A stretch of 64,000 nt of DNA from Craterostigma plantagineum (GCA_027422505.1 JAPQWV010000361.1:496001-560000); one strand, 5' to 3'. Shown: positions 31,911 to 44,704, numbered from the stretch's first letter. Translations and numbers: made by a program. Notes: generated by a model not told the origin, from the letters alone.

Positions 31911-33906
31911 CGAATAATCATTCTGTACTTAGTGATTTGAGTCCTGGGATGGGGCACAATACAATCATTGTTAGGCTGCTTCGTTACTAGAGAGCTACAA
32001 ATTTCAGTTACGTTCTTTTGAATATTTAGAATCAAACGCTGGTGGGCGTAATTATTTACCAGATTTGCATCTTTATCTCTATAAAATATGTGTATCTGCT
32101 TTATTTTTTAATGTAGCCCTCATGTGGTTTATCAGTTAATATTTTAATTTATCTTTGAGTAGATGTAATTGAGGTGGTTCCGTCCATTGTTGAGCCAGAT
32201 AACAATAGTAATTCAGCTCGTATGATGGTGAATATAATTTTGGAAGGGTGCGTTTTAGTTTCCGATGTTTTTTCCCGTTCTCATTGATTGTCTCTGTTGT
32301 GTGGGTTATAGTGATATGACAATACTTTTCTTTGCAGTGGGCACCATGCAACTATTACAGCTTGATATGATAAAGCACTTGAGTTTTATAAGAGGTTGAA
32401 AGGAACTTTTGGGGACGTTATTGTGGTTATCGTGACGAATATCAATCCAAAGATATTTTCAGGTTATTCCCATCTGCACGTGATTCTTTCTTCAACAAAA
32501 TATTTTCTGACTATATTTCTCCCGCAGGCGGTTTGTATTTGAATACAACTTCTGCAACTACTCTTTATATTAATGGAGATAGTGCATCCGTCTCGAATTT
32601 CCGCAAACGGTGACATGTTGTTTAACAGTATTTAGAACACTGTTGTATCCAATAAATTCGTGCATTAAACCGTGCGATGCTCTCATACGTTATATTTATT
32701 TTTCTTAGGATGAACGTACATGTTACTTCCACAGCTATACAGTCATTTAGCAGTGTGAGGCAAGCAACAAAAAGCAATCTGTCCGATATATACATGATTC
32801 TCCGTACAGAAGTCGAGCAGGTACTATTCATGTATTCATATGGTCTCATGAATCGCCTTTCCGTTGCTTTAAATGTTTTTTGTTCCACAAGACCATTATT
32901 TTATGTCAAGCGAAGATAACCGATGTCGTTAGCCGGAGTGGTTGGAACTACATTTCTTGCTCGAGGTGTTCGTCAAAGTTGAGAAAGTCCGAAAGCGCAC
33001 TTACCTGCAACAAATGCGACAATATGAATGCTTTGGGTGTTTTGCGGTATTGTGCACTGTAATGGAGGAAGTTAATTTCTGTTAAAGTGACATATTGTGA
33101 ATATTCATTTTTTGTTTTCTTACTTTGTGTAGGTTCCGTATTGAGACGATCATTGATGAAGGAACTCATACCGGTACATTCGTTATATTTGATGGGCCAG
33201 CCAAAAAATACACAAACATAATGGCTGAAGATTTGAAGAACGGCTTGGTAAGCGAGAATTCCTGACAGTATTATGTGAATAGTGGTATCATAATCAGTGC
33301 TTCAATTGTCTCAGAAAAGTGTAATGGATGGCAAAAACGTTGATGAAGAAGAACTTCCTGAATGTATTCGTTCATTGGTCGGGAAAATTTTCGACTTTTA
33401 TTTGAGGATCAAACCTTTTGATTTTCGAAGTTCTTATAAAAGCTTGACGGTGACCCGTATGGTCGAGATTCATCCTATTAAAGGCGTGCCTGATGAGGAG
33501 AATTCTGTTGAGGTAAACATCGTAGATAACATTTATTACTATAATAATTATGGTCTAATGTGTCGGTGTATTATATACAGCTTAGTGGATTCATAAGTTC
33601 TCTTCAGGTTGCACAGGCTCTATCGGAAGTGGTATCTCCGGTTGAATGCGTCCTCCGGAAGAATCGAGATACTGTATAGAAATGCCTAAGGACGTTGTTC
33701 ATAAAAGCGTTGTGGAGTCTGTTGGTGGTCCAAAAGATCTCATTTTAACAGAAAACGCCCCGGATGATTTCGATATGGTTCTGTCAACGTTAAAAAAACC
33801 TAAGCATGTTGACACCGATCGCATTCCACATGTCAGAAGTAAGAAGATAAAGGAGAAAAAGATTGAGAAGTTGAAGTGGTTTTTAGATTGGAAACCATTG
33901 TGGTGA
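31911..33906 (+). pseudogene. RPA70-like gene remnant with exon structure
   Basis: Exons read in order, with GT/AG-like joints. About 31911-31985 is the first OB fold (LSDLSPGMGHNTIIVRLLRY). 32370-32461 reads FYKRLKGTFGDVIVVIVTNI. 32526-32609 reads GLYLNTTSATTLYINGD, a hallmark of plant RPA. 32709-32820 follows. About 32905-33057 is the C-terminal zinc ribbon GWNYISCSRCSSK..LTCNKC. 33132-33248 reads FRIETIIDEGTHTGTFVIFD, 33314-33511, then from about 33608 a Lys-rich C-terminus. RPA70 binds single-stranded DNA through OB folds. Stops (for example after LLRY) and shifts make this a pseudogene, perhaps borne by a Helitron like the copy at 10147. Confidence 0.75.
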
Positions 33907-34681
33907 TGATCGTTAAATGTTATCATTGAGAATCCTGCAAGATGGGATTTTATTTTAATGATGTTGCATGTCTTTACCTTCCTGCGTATCACTTCTTGGT
34001 GTTTAAATCCTAACACTATATTTAACGTGACGTCTGATCAATGTATGGGACAATAATGGTGTGTTTCTGTAAGTAGTCATACGCCGATGAAGCTGCAGTA
34101 GTGCAACTTACAGCAATAATTTCAGCAATACAGTCGTGCAAAATAGCCGTCGTGCGAATGGACGCTTGCGGTCTCGCTCTTGCAATTTCAAGCCTTACGA
34201 GTTACTTCTCCATAATGCACTACCGAATTGCACACTACTAACCATTTTCTTAGAAATTAAAACAGATATTATTACAGCGATCGGACAAATTACCGTTTTT
34301 CATTTTCAAATGATATTGTTCGAAATAGGGAAACGTTGTAAATATTGTTAACTGAATAAATGTTAGCCGTAATGCACTAATGAATTACACACTACCGAAT
34401 TATACACTTGAATAGTTTGAACTTTTGGATACTGCCTACCGAATTACACACTACCGACCATTTTATTGTGGTTGTCCCTTTTATCTTACGTGAAAACAAC
34501 CCACCACTCTTTCAATCAATAGTTGCTTCCTCGCGGTCGATGTAATTGAGGAAACGAGCAAAACAGAGAGAGAACAATTGGTTCATCGGTTGATATTATG
34601 AGTTTAGGGCTTATGAGTATATGATTATTGTCAAACATTTTTGCAGCTTAAGACGTCAGTATTAACAAAATTACGTTGACA
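33907..34681. other. Non-coding spacer with short ACCGAATTACACACT repeats
   Basis: The phrase (TA)CCGAATTACACACTA recurs in 34378-34462 with spacers. The rest is ordinary AT-rich DNA with no recognised gene. The right edge meets Sirevirus RT abruptly near 34682. Confidence 0.4.
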
Positions 34682-35697
34682 TAGGATTTTCGACTGGCAC
34701 TATTGATAACACGCTGTTTATTAAGTATGAAGGTGATCACATGATACTGGTCCAAATATACGTTGATGATATCATATTTGGTAGTACTAATATCCTTGTT
34801 TGCGAGGAATTCTCTAAGTCTATGCAGAAGGAATTTGAGATGAGTTTAATGGGTGAGCTGAACTACTTCCTTGGTTGCAAATAAAGCAACTTGACGACGA
34901 AGTACAGCAAGGAACTACTGATAAAATTCGGGATGAACGATTCCAAAGCGATTTCCACTCCCATGTATCAGACCACCAAATAGACAGTGACGAATCAGGT
35001 ACACCAGTTGATCAAACAAAATATCGAGGTATGATCGGAAGCCTTCTTTACTTAACTGCTAGTCGCCCTGATATCATGTGTGCTGTTGGTATGTGTTCGA
35101 GATATCAGTCTGACCCTAGGGAATCCCACTTGACCGCAGTTAAGCGTATACTTAGATATATCAAGGGTACTGTAATTTTGGTCTTTGGTACTCTCATACG
35201 GATGAATTCCCATAATGGGATATTCCGATGCCGACTATGCCGGCTGTAGGGAAGATAGGAAAAGTACTAGTGGAACTTGCCAATTACTTGGAAATTCCCT
35301 GGTAACTTGGTCTAGTAGAAAGCAAAATGCTGTTGCCCTCTCCACAACCGAAGCTGAATATATGGCCTTAGGAAATTGTTGTCAACAAGTTCTTTGGATG
35401 AAACAAACCCTTAGTGATTTTGGGTTAGGTTATGACAAAATTCCTATTATGTGTGATAGCACTAGCGCCATTAGTATTACTAAGAATCCCGTGCATCACT
35501 CTCGTACTAAGCATATTGAGGTTAAACATCATTTTATACGAGACCATGTTCAGAAGGGGAATATCAGTGTGGAATTCGTAGGAACAAATGATCAGCTTGC
35601 TAATATCTTCACAAAATCCCTAATTTTGGCAAGGTTCTGCGACATCCGTGATCGACTGGGAATTATCGAGCTAAATAAGGTTATTAAATCTGCCTAA
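34682..35697 (+). pseudogene. Sirevirus RT C-terminus and RNase H
   Basis: 34700-34880 reads IDNTLFIKYEGDHMILVQIY then VDDIIFGSTN, the Sirevirus-type catalytic block. One missing base near 34878 shifts the frame into LQIKQLDDEVQQG. 34990-35180 has YRGMIGSLLYLTASRPDIMC and SHLTAVKRILRYIKGT. A shift near 35210 leads to 35215-35697: GYSDADYAGCREDRKSTSGT, ALSTTEAEYMALGNCCQQVL and HSRTKHIEVKHHFIRDHV, ending DRLGIIELNKV. RNase H catalytic Asp and Glu positions are present, but the shifts make the copy inactive. Confidence 0.9.
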
Positions 35698-36020
35698 TTC
35701 TATCATTTGCTCTAGGTTATTCTATTTTAGATAGAAATTCATAGTTATCCTATCTTAAGATATTCATTCAGCCCTTAGAATATTTCCGTAGATCCTATAG
35801 ATCTTTTCCTTAAGTGTGATTCTCGTATTTTAGGAAGAAATTCGTAGTTATCCCTTCCAAGACATTCCTTCAGCCATCTAGTTTATTTTAGGAATATCCG
35901 ATCTTCTGGATCTGTCCTTGAATGTGATCAGGTTATTTTAGGAAGGAACTCGTAGATATCTTTCAAGTCGTTCAGTTATTTTAGGGAACTCATTTATTTA
36001 AATATATTCCTATTCAGTCC
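35698..36020 (+). repeat. ~115-bp imperfect tandem repeats after Sirevirus pol
   Basis: Three diverged units share TTATTTTAGGAAGAAATTCG, TAGTTATC, CATTCCTTCAGCC and CCTTAAGTGTGAT phrases, starting near 35720, 35830 and 35930. They fill the gap between pol and the extra ORF. Confidence 0.7.
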
Positions 36021-36149
36021 AGTCACATCCCTTCCTTAATTATGAGATCCCGTCAAATCAGTCCGATATTTCTGACAGTTTTCCACTCTCTACTTTGAAA
36101 TTTCAAATTTCAAATTTCGAAATCCATCCTTATCCCTTCCAAAAATAAA

Positions 36150-36244
36150 CCGACCCCATTGCTTTAAAAGATCCAAACCATTCTTCAACCTTCATCATTC
36201 AATCATCTTCTTCAAACTTCTCCTCGACCTTCAAACCTTCATCA
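36150..36244 (+). promoter_or_regulatory. Leader and possible TATA-like site before the env-like ORF
   Basis: A CTTTAAAAG site at about 36162-36170 is followed by about 75 bp of CT/CA-rich leader (CTTCAACCTTCATCATTCAA) and an ATG in good plant context (ATCAATGGCT at 36241-36250). This looks like a Pol II promoter and leader for separate expression of the extra ORF, though splicing from the genomic RNA is the other possibility. Inference only. Confidence 0.35.
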
Positions 36245-37770
36245 ATGGCTAGAACTTCCGGATCCAAAACTGCTCTTCCCGAATCATCCAGCCGTAAGCG
36301 CAAGGAACCCACGTCAGACGAAGACTTATCCGATGCCGCTCCAGACTCATCCACGCCAGTTTCACCATCAACCACCCCTGTCCGAAAAACTCGTTCAAAA
36401 GCCAAATCAGTTGAGAAAGGACCATCTCCCTCTAAAGTTCCCAAGAAGAAGAAGAAGAAAGGCAAGAAAACAACCCCTGTGAAATCACCCGAGCCTGAAA
36501 AATCTGTCTCGAGTCAAGAGAATGCTAAAGAAATTCATGACGAAACCCAGAAATCCCGCTCTAGAAGCCCAACGCCAAACGAAACCCAGAAATCTCCGTC
36601 CCCACTTGATAGGGCCTCGCCGTCTCCACAACCAACTCCAAAACCTTCAGATATCCCATCTATTGATCTGTCCAAACCCAGTGAGATCCCAGTCGAAATG
36701 CTTTTTCTGGAAGAAAGCACCGCACTACTTATAAAAGCTTCAACAACAGAGATATAGCTCGCGGTCGCGGAGTTGCATTCGACAAGCTACCTCCTGGAAA
36801 CGTTATCACATGGCTTAAGGACTACGGATGGCAGCAATTCCTGAGTCTCAACCCACCCTTCTACCCTGAAGTCGTCAAACTCTTTTACGCCAACTTCGAC
36901 TACGATGAGTTCGAATGGCATATCAACATCCGTTCCTATGTTCTCGGCCACAAGATCGCGTGGACCGTTCAGAAGATGAATGCTATGCTAGAAGTTGCTG
37001 ATGAAGGCCTTTGTCATTACGACATGAATGATTGGTGCCACGCTGAAGAGTTTGACCTCAGTAATGTCCTTCGTACCCTCTGGAATACCCGCACAAAGAC
37101 CCGTTTCTCAGACGGTGAAGCACTGAACCAGCTCCCTATTGACTTCTTCTTCCTGAACAAGCTGCTCAACATGACCCTCTGGAGTGCCAAAATAGGAAGT
37201 GGCGGCCACTCAACAACCATGAACTTCATGAGCACCTTCGCGGTCTACATGGTATCCCAGAACCTCAAGTTCAACCTAGGATATGTCGTCATGAAGCATA
37301 TGATCCAGGCTTTCGAAAGCAAAGACAAAGCGCTGCCCTTTGGCATGCTGCTCACTCACTTGTTTGAGTGCGAAGGTATTGTCCTGCCGCCGGGTTGGGA
37401 CAGATCCATCCACATCGTGGACCAAGTGACCTTGAAGCGCATGGGGATTCACTACACAAAGAGCTAAGGTTGGTTTAAGGCCAAAGAAAATCGATCAGTG
37501 GATAGCGCCCAGAAACGGTCGGCTGCAAAGGGGAAAGCGAAGGTCAAAAGCGACGAGGACGATGACTACGAGGATGAGCTGAGCGTAGGGAAGGCAGGAA
37601 TCTCGGTGTTGCGCCGCGATATCTCCGATATCAAGGCTGACAATCAGAAGCGCTTCCGTAAGCTCAAAGAGCAGTATACCGAGCTGTCGCTGAAACTGTC
37701 CAAGCTCTCAAAGCTGGTCAAGAAGTCCCTTCCCAAGCTCGCCGATTCTGAAACATCTTCAAGCCAGTAG
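36245..37770 (+). pseudogene. Sirevirus env-like / extra ORF with one frameshift and one stop
   Basis: From the ATG at 36245 a Ser/Pro/Lys-rich N-terminus runs about 155 codons (basic KKKKKKGKK near residue 75, repeated NETQKSPS phrases). Around 36700-36720 a frameshift moves to the frame reading YKSFNNRDIARGRGVAFDKL then VITWLKDYGWQQFLSLNPPF. That is the 'putative plant transposon protein' domain found after pol in Sireviruses, continuing to MGIHYTKS. A TAA at 37465-37467 interrupts, then the same frame continues to 37767 with an acidic stretch (DEDDDYEDE) and a C-terminal coiled coil (QYTELSLKLSKLSKLVKKSL). No signal peptide or membrane span is visible, so an envelope role is unsupported. 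With a single shift and stop it looks recently lost. Confidence 0.78.
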
Positions 37771-38383
37771 GCTGCGCCCCCTTGTTGCACTCTGCTCCTA
37801 GTTGCCCCTAGTCCGCTCTGCCAGTATCGTTTAGTCCCTAAGTGTCCCTCCCACCTTTTCGATAATGAAGGGGGAGTAGTAAGGTAAGTTTTAGGCGTTT
37901 TACGTCTAAGTCTAAGTGTTTTTGTATGTAGGAAAGATTCAAGTGGATGACGTATTTTCCATGTATAGCATGTATCATTTCCATGTATAACATAAATGCA
38001 AGAACTTAAACAGCTAAGCACGAATTGTATCCGTATCATATAATTCCTATTTTAGCATGTCTAAACGGATAAGCATGCATGCAAATATATCCTTAACACA
38101 TAATATCCATATTTAACGCATTCAAGGACACAGTCAAGATCACCTTCCATATATATAACTCGGTTCCAGCAGAAATATATTTACCATGTATATCATAATT
38201 ATCCTTGCTCTAATTAACGCATAATCCTTTCAAGACCACATTCAGTCTTTCCATGTATGCATGCACTTTCCAAATATACATTATAATGATGTCAGGATGG
38301 TGGAATCAATGATCACAGTGGTATCACATAAGTCACGTTGCAATGGAATCACAGTGTCAAAGTGCAATTCACTCAAATATAAT
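37771..38383 (+). repeat. Probable Sirevirus 3' LTR, left part
   Basis: It follows the purine tract GAAGGGGGAG (37867-37876). The DNA is AT-rich with repeated CATGTATA and AAATATA phrases. The sequence continues beyond the hAT insertion at 49203. The exact LTR start is uncertain. Confidence 0.4.
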
Positions 38384-38449
38384 CAAGGTTGTAAAAAGCG
38401 CTAGACACTACCTAGGCGCCGGAGGGGGGCCTAGCGCCTAGGCCGTCTA

Positions 38450-41400
38450 TGTAACGCCCCACTTTTCCTATAACTAGTTTGGCGGATTTTTCGCAACATA
38501 AGCTGCGGAAGACCCATTTTAAAAAAAACAGTCTTATTTAATAATTTAATATTATACACTCACACACATTTATTTCGCACACGTCCCGTTGTGCAAATCC
38601 CGTTGTGCAAACATTATAATCTACAAGACCATAGCCCAATATGTTAAAATATTTAAAACACCCTGATAACACCACTCAGGTCGCATCCATGTACGCCCAG
38701 CCCTCAAAAGCACGTAGAGTCACCGCCATCAGACTGCCTTAGTCGTGACGTGTCTCAACGTCCGACTCGTTCGTACCTACAACACATAAAACGTGGAATG
38801 AGCTATAAAGCTCAGTAAGTGAAAATATGCATGTATGCATGTGCCAAAATAGCAAAGGCATCCGCGCCAATGCTTACTAACACTCGTATTCTCATAACAT
38901 TCTCATTCTTTTCTCATTCCTTTCATTTTTCTCATTCTCTCAGGGCCCTTAGCTACTTACTACGCGCACCACCATTTCATGAGCTCAAATCCGATACGGA
39001 TAAAATACGATAGTGGCCCACACTGGCTAGGATAAAACTAGGGTCTATCTCCAGTTTTACCATTCACCAGGTCGCCCCTCTATCTGGCCAATACAATATT
39101 TCTTTCCTGGCACACTGGTTAATACCATGTGCCTTCCCTTTCTTTCCTGGCACGCTGGTTAATACCATGTGCCTTCCCAGCACCTAATAATTTAGGTACA
39201 TATATTCGACGGCTTTACTCCCGTCATGGTGTCGTCGTAGAAGTAGCTATAATTCATTCGTGAGTCTACATCACATACTAATATCGTCAAACATATTTTG
39301 TTCTCAGACGATCATATACTGTGCATTCTCATACTGATAACTCTCACCTAGTACGTGTATGCACATGCTCATGCCATATAAATAATGCCATGCATACATA
39401 CCATGCTCGCCTACAAGCGATAAATGCCATGCACTTTCACCTTCCAAAAATAACAATAAATCCAATTGTACACATAATATACTACAATATGGTGTACCAA
39501 CTGGTATCCCACGTCATTGCAAAATAATAAATAATAGCTTACCATGCGATTTCATTATCGCCAGTAAGCACCTCACGTACAACCAACACAGGTTGCCACA
39601 CAATCACGTAATTCCATATAATTCACATCACGTAAAATCACCTCACATAAAACCACCACACAAGTTACCATAATAATTACGTAATTCAATATAATTCACT
39701 CACATAAAATCATACAACACAAATAACCACATAAATCAAATATAAACATGTAGTTTATGTGTTGTAGATGATATTTCCACTTACCTGATATCCCTAGCTT
39801 ATCGCACGATTAAATCGCTAACCTTCAAACCCTAATTATAGAAACATATAAAATTAGAGTTCGTTAATTTAATTATAATTTCATGAAATTAGCTTAATTT
39901 GAAAACCCTATTTTCGACTTATAATTTCGAAACCCTAAGATTCCAAGTTTGAATTAAATTAAAAGTACGACTTTCAATTATAAAAATCTCGAGTTACATG
40001 ATAATTTAAATCCAACATAGTATAGTATAAAGCTTCGAACTTAAATGATATGAAATCTCGACATTACCTCATCTAAGCAATTCGACATTCCTAATAACTT
40101 ATCTCGAGATCTCATGTCATAATTTATATATATCTATCGAAATTATAACTTCTCAAGACATGTCGACATTTAAAAATTCCAAATACACATATCGACATTA
40201 TTCAACCACTCGACATTATTCAAGCTCAAGACATGTCGACATTTAAAAATTCTAAAGACACATATCGACATAATTCAACCACTCGACATTATTCTAGATC
40301 TTCTTAAAAATTCACTTTCACAATTTATAAGAAATATGTCGAGACACTTCACCCAAGACACATGTCGATATCCTCTTACAATATTCATAAAACTCGAAAT
40401 ACTCTCACAACAATATCAACATCAAACTATGTCTCGACATTTTTAAAAACTCGAAACAATCGATACCCCACAAAACAAAATGTCGATATCCCATGTAGCA
40501 CTTTTATAAATGTCGAAACAACCTCACACAACATATCGACATTTTATAAATCTCGAAACAACTTACACAAACATCTCGACATTTTCCAAATAACACTCGA
40601 CATTTCATATAATATCTCGACATTTTCCAAATAACACTCGAAACAATACCTTTCCAAACCCTACAAAGAAAAATGTCGATATCTCATGTAATACTTTTAT
40701 AAATGTCGAAACAATTCTACACACAGATATCGACATCCTTCACGAACACTCATTCGATATCTTCACTTCTCAAAAATGTCGACATAATACTCACAATCCC
40801 ACTTCAACTAACCAATCGACATTCTTATAACCTCTTAAAGCCTCTCACTCGACATCTTATTCAACAATTTAATTCGACATTTTCATTCGACTTTTTTTTC
40901 AATATTAAACAAACCCTAATCTTTCAAATCACAAACACTATTTACTTCTAAACCCTTAATAACTTTCGATCAAAACCTTAATTGTCAAGAACACTTTAAA
41001 TATCATATCAAATCTTCCGATCAAAACTCATTTCCTCAAGAACACTATAAACATTATGAAAACCTAAAACTCATAATCCATATAAAACACAATTTTATAC
41101 AACTTCCAAATTAACAAAACCTAAAACATACTTAATCATAATTAAAACATAAAGATTAAAATAAGAAGTTTATACCTACTCCAAGTTAAATTTCGATCTC
41201 AACTTGGTTGAACCTTCATTTCTCTCTCAATCCTAGTTCTCGCCAACTAACAAAATATTTATTTTTTTTTTTCTATCTTAATTGATCAACTTAAGTGTAA
41301 TGATAGGTAAATGACAAAAGACTTCACCTAATCTTATCTTTAATCACGTAAGATGTCATTATATTTCTAAAGTATTCGACACCTAAGCATTTCGACATCT

Positions 41401-42160
41401 TACTCAAATTCTCTTTCATTATTCACAAAACTCGAAACAACTTCACAAAACTTATGTCGATATCTTGTTTAAAATTTAATTTGACATATTGTTAAATGTC
41501 GACTTCACACAAGAACTCTTATGTCGACATTCTCATAAATTTCGAAACAACATCACACATAAATATCTCGACATTATTTTCGAGATTATCTTTCGACATT
41601 TTCTTAAAAATCTCGGAATCTCCTTACATACACATATCGACATTCTCTTCAAATTTCATTTAAATCCTCATTTCGACATTTTTAATAACTCATCTCGAAA
41701 TCTCATATCAAAATCCTTATAAATATCGAAGCCACCTCACATCCACATCTCTACTTCTTAAATACTAACTATACTCAATTTCGGAATTCTCCTAATTCAC
41801 ACCAAAATCTTTCAAGATTCTCATAAAAACTCTATTTAATTTCGAAATTGTAATGTTAGATATCCTGTAGTCACGAAACTAAATAAATACTAAATATTAA
41901 ATCACATAAACACGTAATATGCATGCAAATTTATTATATTATATTTATGATTGGCCTTATTTTAAATAAGTCAACACATAGCCCAAAGTTTTGGTCCATC
42001 TATTACTTCTTATTATTTTCGGACACTTATTTGATCAAGTTTCGAAAATAATTCGAAACTGATATAGCTTATACTTTCACTCTTACTTTAATTCCCATTA
42101 ACTCAAATATTTACTAAATTAATTATATTCCATCCCCGTATTAAATTTATGGGTATTACA
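38450..42160 (-). repeat. 3' LTR of the LARD (3711 bp) with TCGACAT array
   Basis: Contents: a 15-bp slip duplication (TCCCGTTGTGCAAA twice at about 38584-38613, single in the other LTR), a 41-bp direct repeat around TTTCCTGGCACACTGGTTAA (39098-39180), and from 40050 to 41760 about 24 exact TCGACAT motifs plus many TCGATAT and TCGAAAC variants. Short ORFs in it recur at the same place in the other LTR and are not genes. Confidence 0.93.
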
Positions 42161-42178
42161 TTCTCCCCCCTTAAAAAG
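42161..42178 (-). other. Polypurine tract of the LARD
   Basis: On the minus strand this reads a run of A then AAGGGGGGAGAA immediately before the 3' LTR (TGTAATACCC), the normal plus-strand primer position. Confidence 0.8.
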
Positions 42179-44692
42179 GATTTCGCCCCCGAAATCACGT
42201 CAACTAGAATGAGTCGAAATAACAATTAGAAAATAAATTCGCTAACTGTTGAGTGATTTGACAATCATCCAATTGTCCCAAAAAAATATTTCCATAACTT
42301 CTAAGCCGATTAGGATTTGTTAAGTTAACAATCCCAATAATTTTAGGACGATCAAAAGATGGATATAGAAAATCATAAGAGATCAGATTATCAACTTATT
42401 CGGCATGGAAATATCTACGTAAAGATTTTCTTCAGCTCTTACTGCTTCTCGAAAAGGAAAATAATATGGTTCTATCCAGTACAGTAGTGAACTCATAAGT
42501 AGGAAATATCAACCGCACTGATGAGGTAAATGAACTGTAAAGCTTGTTAAGTATTATTATTATTATTTTTTTTCAAGAAAACACTTATAACTCGATTTGA
42601 TTCGTCGAGGCTGAAGTGATATTCTGACATTCTCTACTCCAAATCTATATTTTTTTTTTCCCGAACTCTCAATTGCTGAAAGGGAGAGTCTATCAGCGAC
42701 CAATTATAGTTTATTCCGTCAAATGAATAAACCCTAGAAACTAAGATAAGATTATTCTTCATCTCTAAAGGCTTGGAACAGAATGCTCATTCATCGACTG
42801 AAGTCCAAATAAGAAATATATTTCATTAATGAAAAGAAAGGAACCAAGATCGTAAAATCAATGCGGGATCTTTCTAATCAACTCGAACTTGGATAATAGA
42901 TTCTCAATAGGCATTCACAAAATCGCTTAAATCGATTCTGTGTTACTTTGGAATAAAGCTGGGAGATAATATGAATAATTATGCAATTATAGCAAGCAGA
43001 ATTATGAAGCACATATGTCCATTACACTTTTGCTGCACAAATCGAATATCGAACTTTGAATATGTACAGCTGATAACACTAACTAAAGAACATTAGCACA
43101 AGGTTTACTCGGATGTAATAGGGATTCGAATTGTCGGCTGAAAGAAATGGAGCGGAACTTCATTATTATACTTCAACCCAAGAAGGAACATTTAATGAAA
43201 AGGGAGCATGTCTTCGATCATGATTTGGTTGAAGAAAAATCTCGTGAAATTATTGAGATTCGCATATCAGCACAACTATCAAATACTAACGGTCCCACCT
43301 GAGGTAATTCCTCTGTCGTCATTACATATTGTGGAAAATAAAACTTCTAATTCATTTTTAGAAATTGTTGAACCTTTAGGGCAGGAACTCAGAAATTTTA
43401 TTTAACCTTATCTTACCCAAAAGATGAATACTCCTCTCCTGGGTAATTAGTGTTGATCAATCTTCCCTATAGAAGTCGAATATGATTGTATATCGTTGAG
43501 AGCATATACATTAAAACTACAGTTCAGACCCATATTCATCTGTTATGCTCAAGTATTAAAACATCCTTCCAACTATTAAACCATATGGGTTTCTGCGTCG
43601 GTAGGTATCTAAGTCGTTATACTAGGATAGGCGAGGAATATTTTTAACTTCGCCTGTTGACATGGAAGAATGAACTTGTACACCTCGGGAACAATAGGAA
43701 CGAGTATGTTATAGATAGTCATCGTACTCGTTATCCACATAGGAAAGACTTTTGACTTTACAAGATTCAAATTACACATTCCTTCAGGAACCCGTGAGGG
43801 TTGTCCCGATATTTGGACTAAGTCCAGCAGAATCAAATTTGCGCTCCCGACTTTTTTTTTTTTTTCAACCAAGTTATAACAAAACATTACAATCATATCG
43901 AAATTATCTATTATATTTAACTAAATCTCGAGATGGGACTTAATTCGAAATTTTCTTTCAGAAATTAGACAATTACGAAATTCAGTTATTTTCGAAAATA
44001 ATTTTCGGAATAGATTTCGACCCAATTTTCGAATGGCCAGTTCGAAAATTCTTTCGAAAACTCTTTCGAAAATTCTTTCGGAAATCATTTCGTTTCAAAC
44101 TAAATATCAAACTTGCAAAACTTGCGAAAATAAATTTCTCCATCTTACGAAAACTTATTTCGAAAACCATCCTTTCGAAAATTTAGAATTAATAAAAATC
44201 ATAACTTTAACATTTCAAAAATCATCCTTAATTACTTATTAATTAGGATCCTTGGAAAGTCGACTTTTGTCAACTTCTCACTGTAATTGTTCTTCGCTTT
44301 ATGTTTCCCTAAAATCTCCACACCTTCATATTGTGAGAACTTATGGAATCCGAACGAACTTAGAATATTCGCGAGCTTATAGACCAGATGTTTATGCTCG
44401 CTTACTAATCCTTAAATTCACTAGTCTGATCCATTTGTTCTTGGACCAGTTCCGTAAGGTACAACTATACCAAATCATGTTTATTCATAGAGAATACAAC
44501 CCCACGACTTGACTCGTCAACATATTCCCTATATCCGCTAGTCATTTTGTTGTTACATCTACAATCATCCAAACATATAAGCACGTCATTATAATCACGT
44601 AATCACATCAAATATGAAACTTACAGGCAAGGCTGATTCCTCCAGACTTTTGAGCGGCCGTACATGGACTGTCTTCAGAACCTATTTCCTAA

Positions 44693-44704
44693 GCTCTGAT
44701 ACCA
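44693..44704 (-). other. tRNA-Met primer-binding site of the LARD
   Basis: The minus strand reads TGGTATCAGAGC, the standard plant initiator Met-tRNA primer-binding site, 3 bp from the 5' LTR end at 44708. Confidence 0.88.

Larger units (their letters stand above)
34682..38383 (+). mobile_element. Sirevirus (copia) 3' half: RT end, RNase H, env-like ORF, LTR start
   Basis: RT is cut just before its YVDD block at about 34682; everything upstream (gag, protease, integrase, RT fingers) is missing. RNase H, a repeat-bearing spacer, an extra ORF after pol and a polypurine tract (GAAGGGGGAG near 37867) follow in the order of Sirevirus elements. The 3' LTR presumably starts after the purine tract and is interrupted at 38384 by a hAT element, resuming at 49203. 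The LTR borders were not found. Confidence 0.82.

Noticed and set aside
38819..39527. Small ORFs in the LARD LTR as genes
   Set aside because: The same ORFs recur at the same offsets in the other LTR (45071-45773) and are just LTR copies.
40050..41760. TCGACAT array as a CRISPR array
   Set aside because: Motif is 7 bp, spacing irregular, no long identical repeats, and this is a plant LTR.
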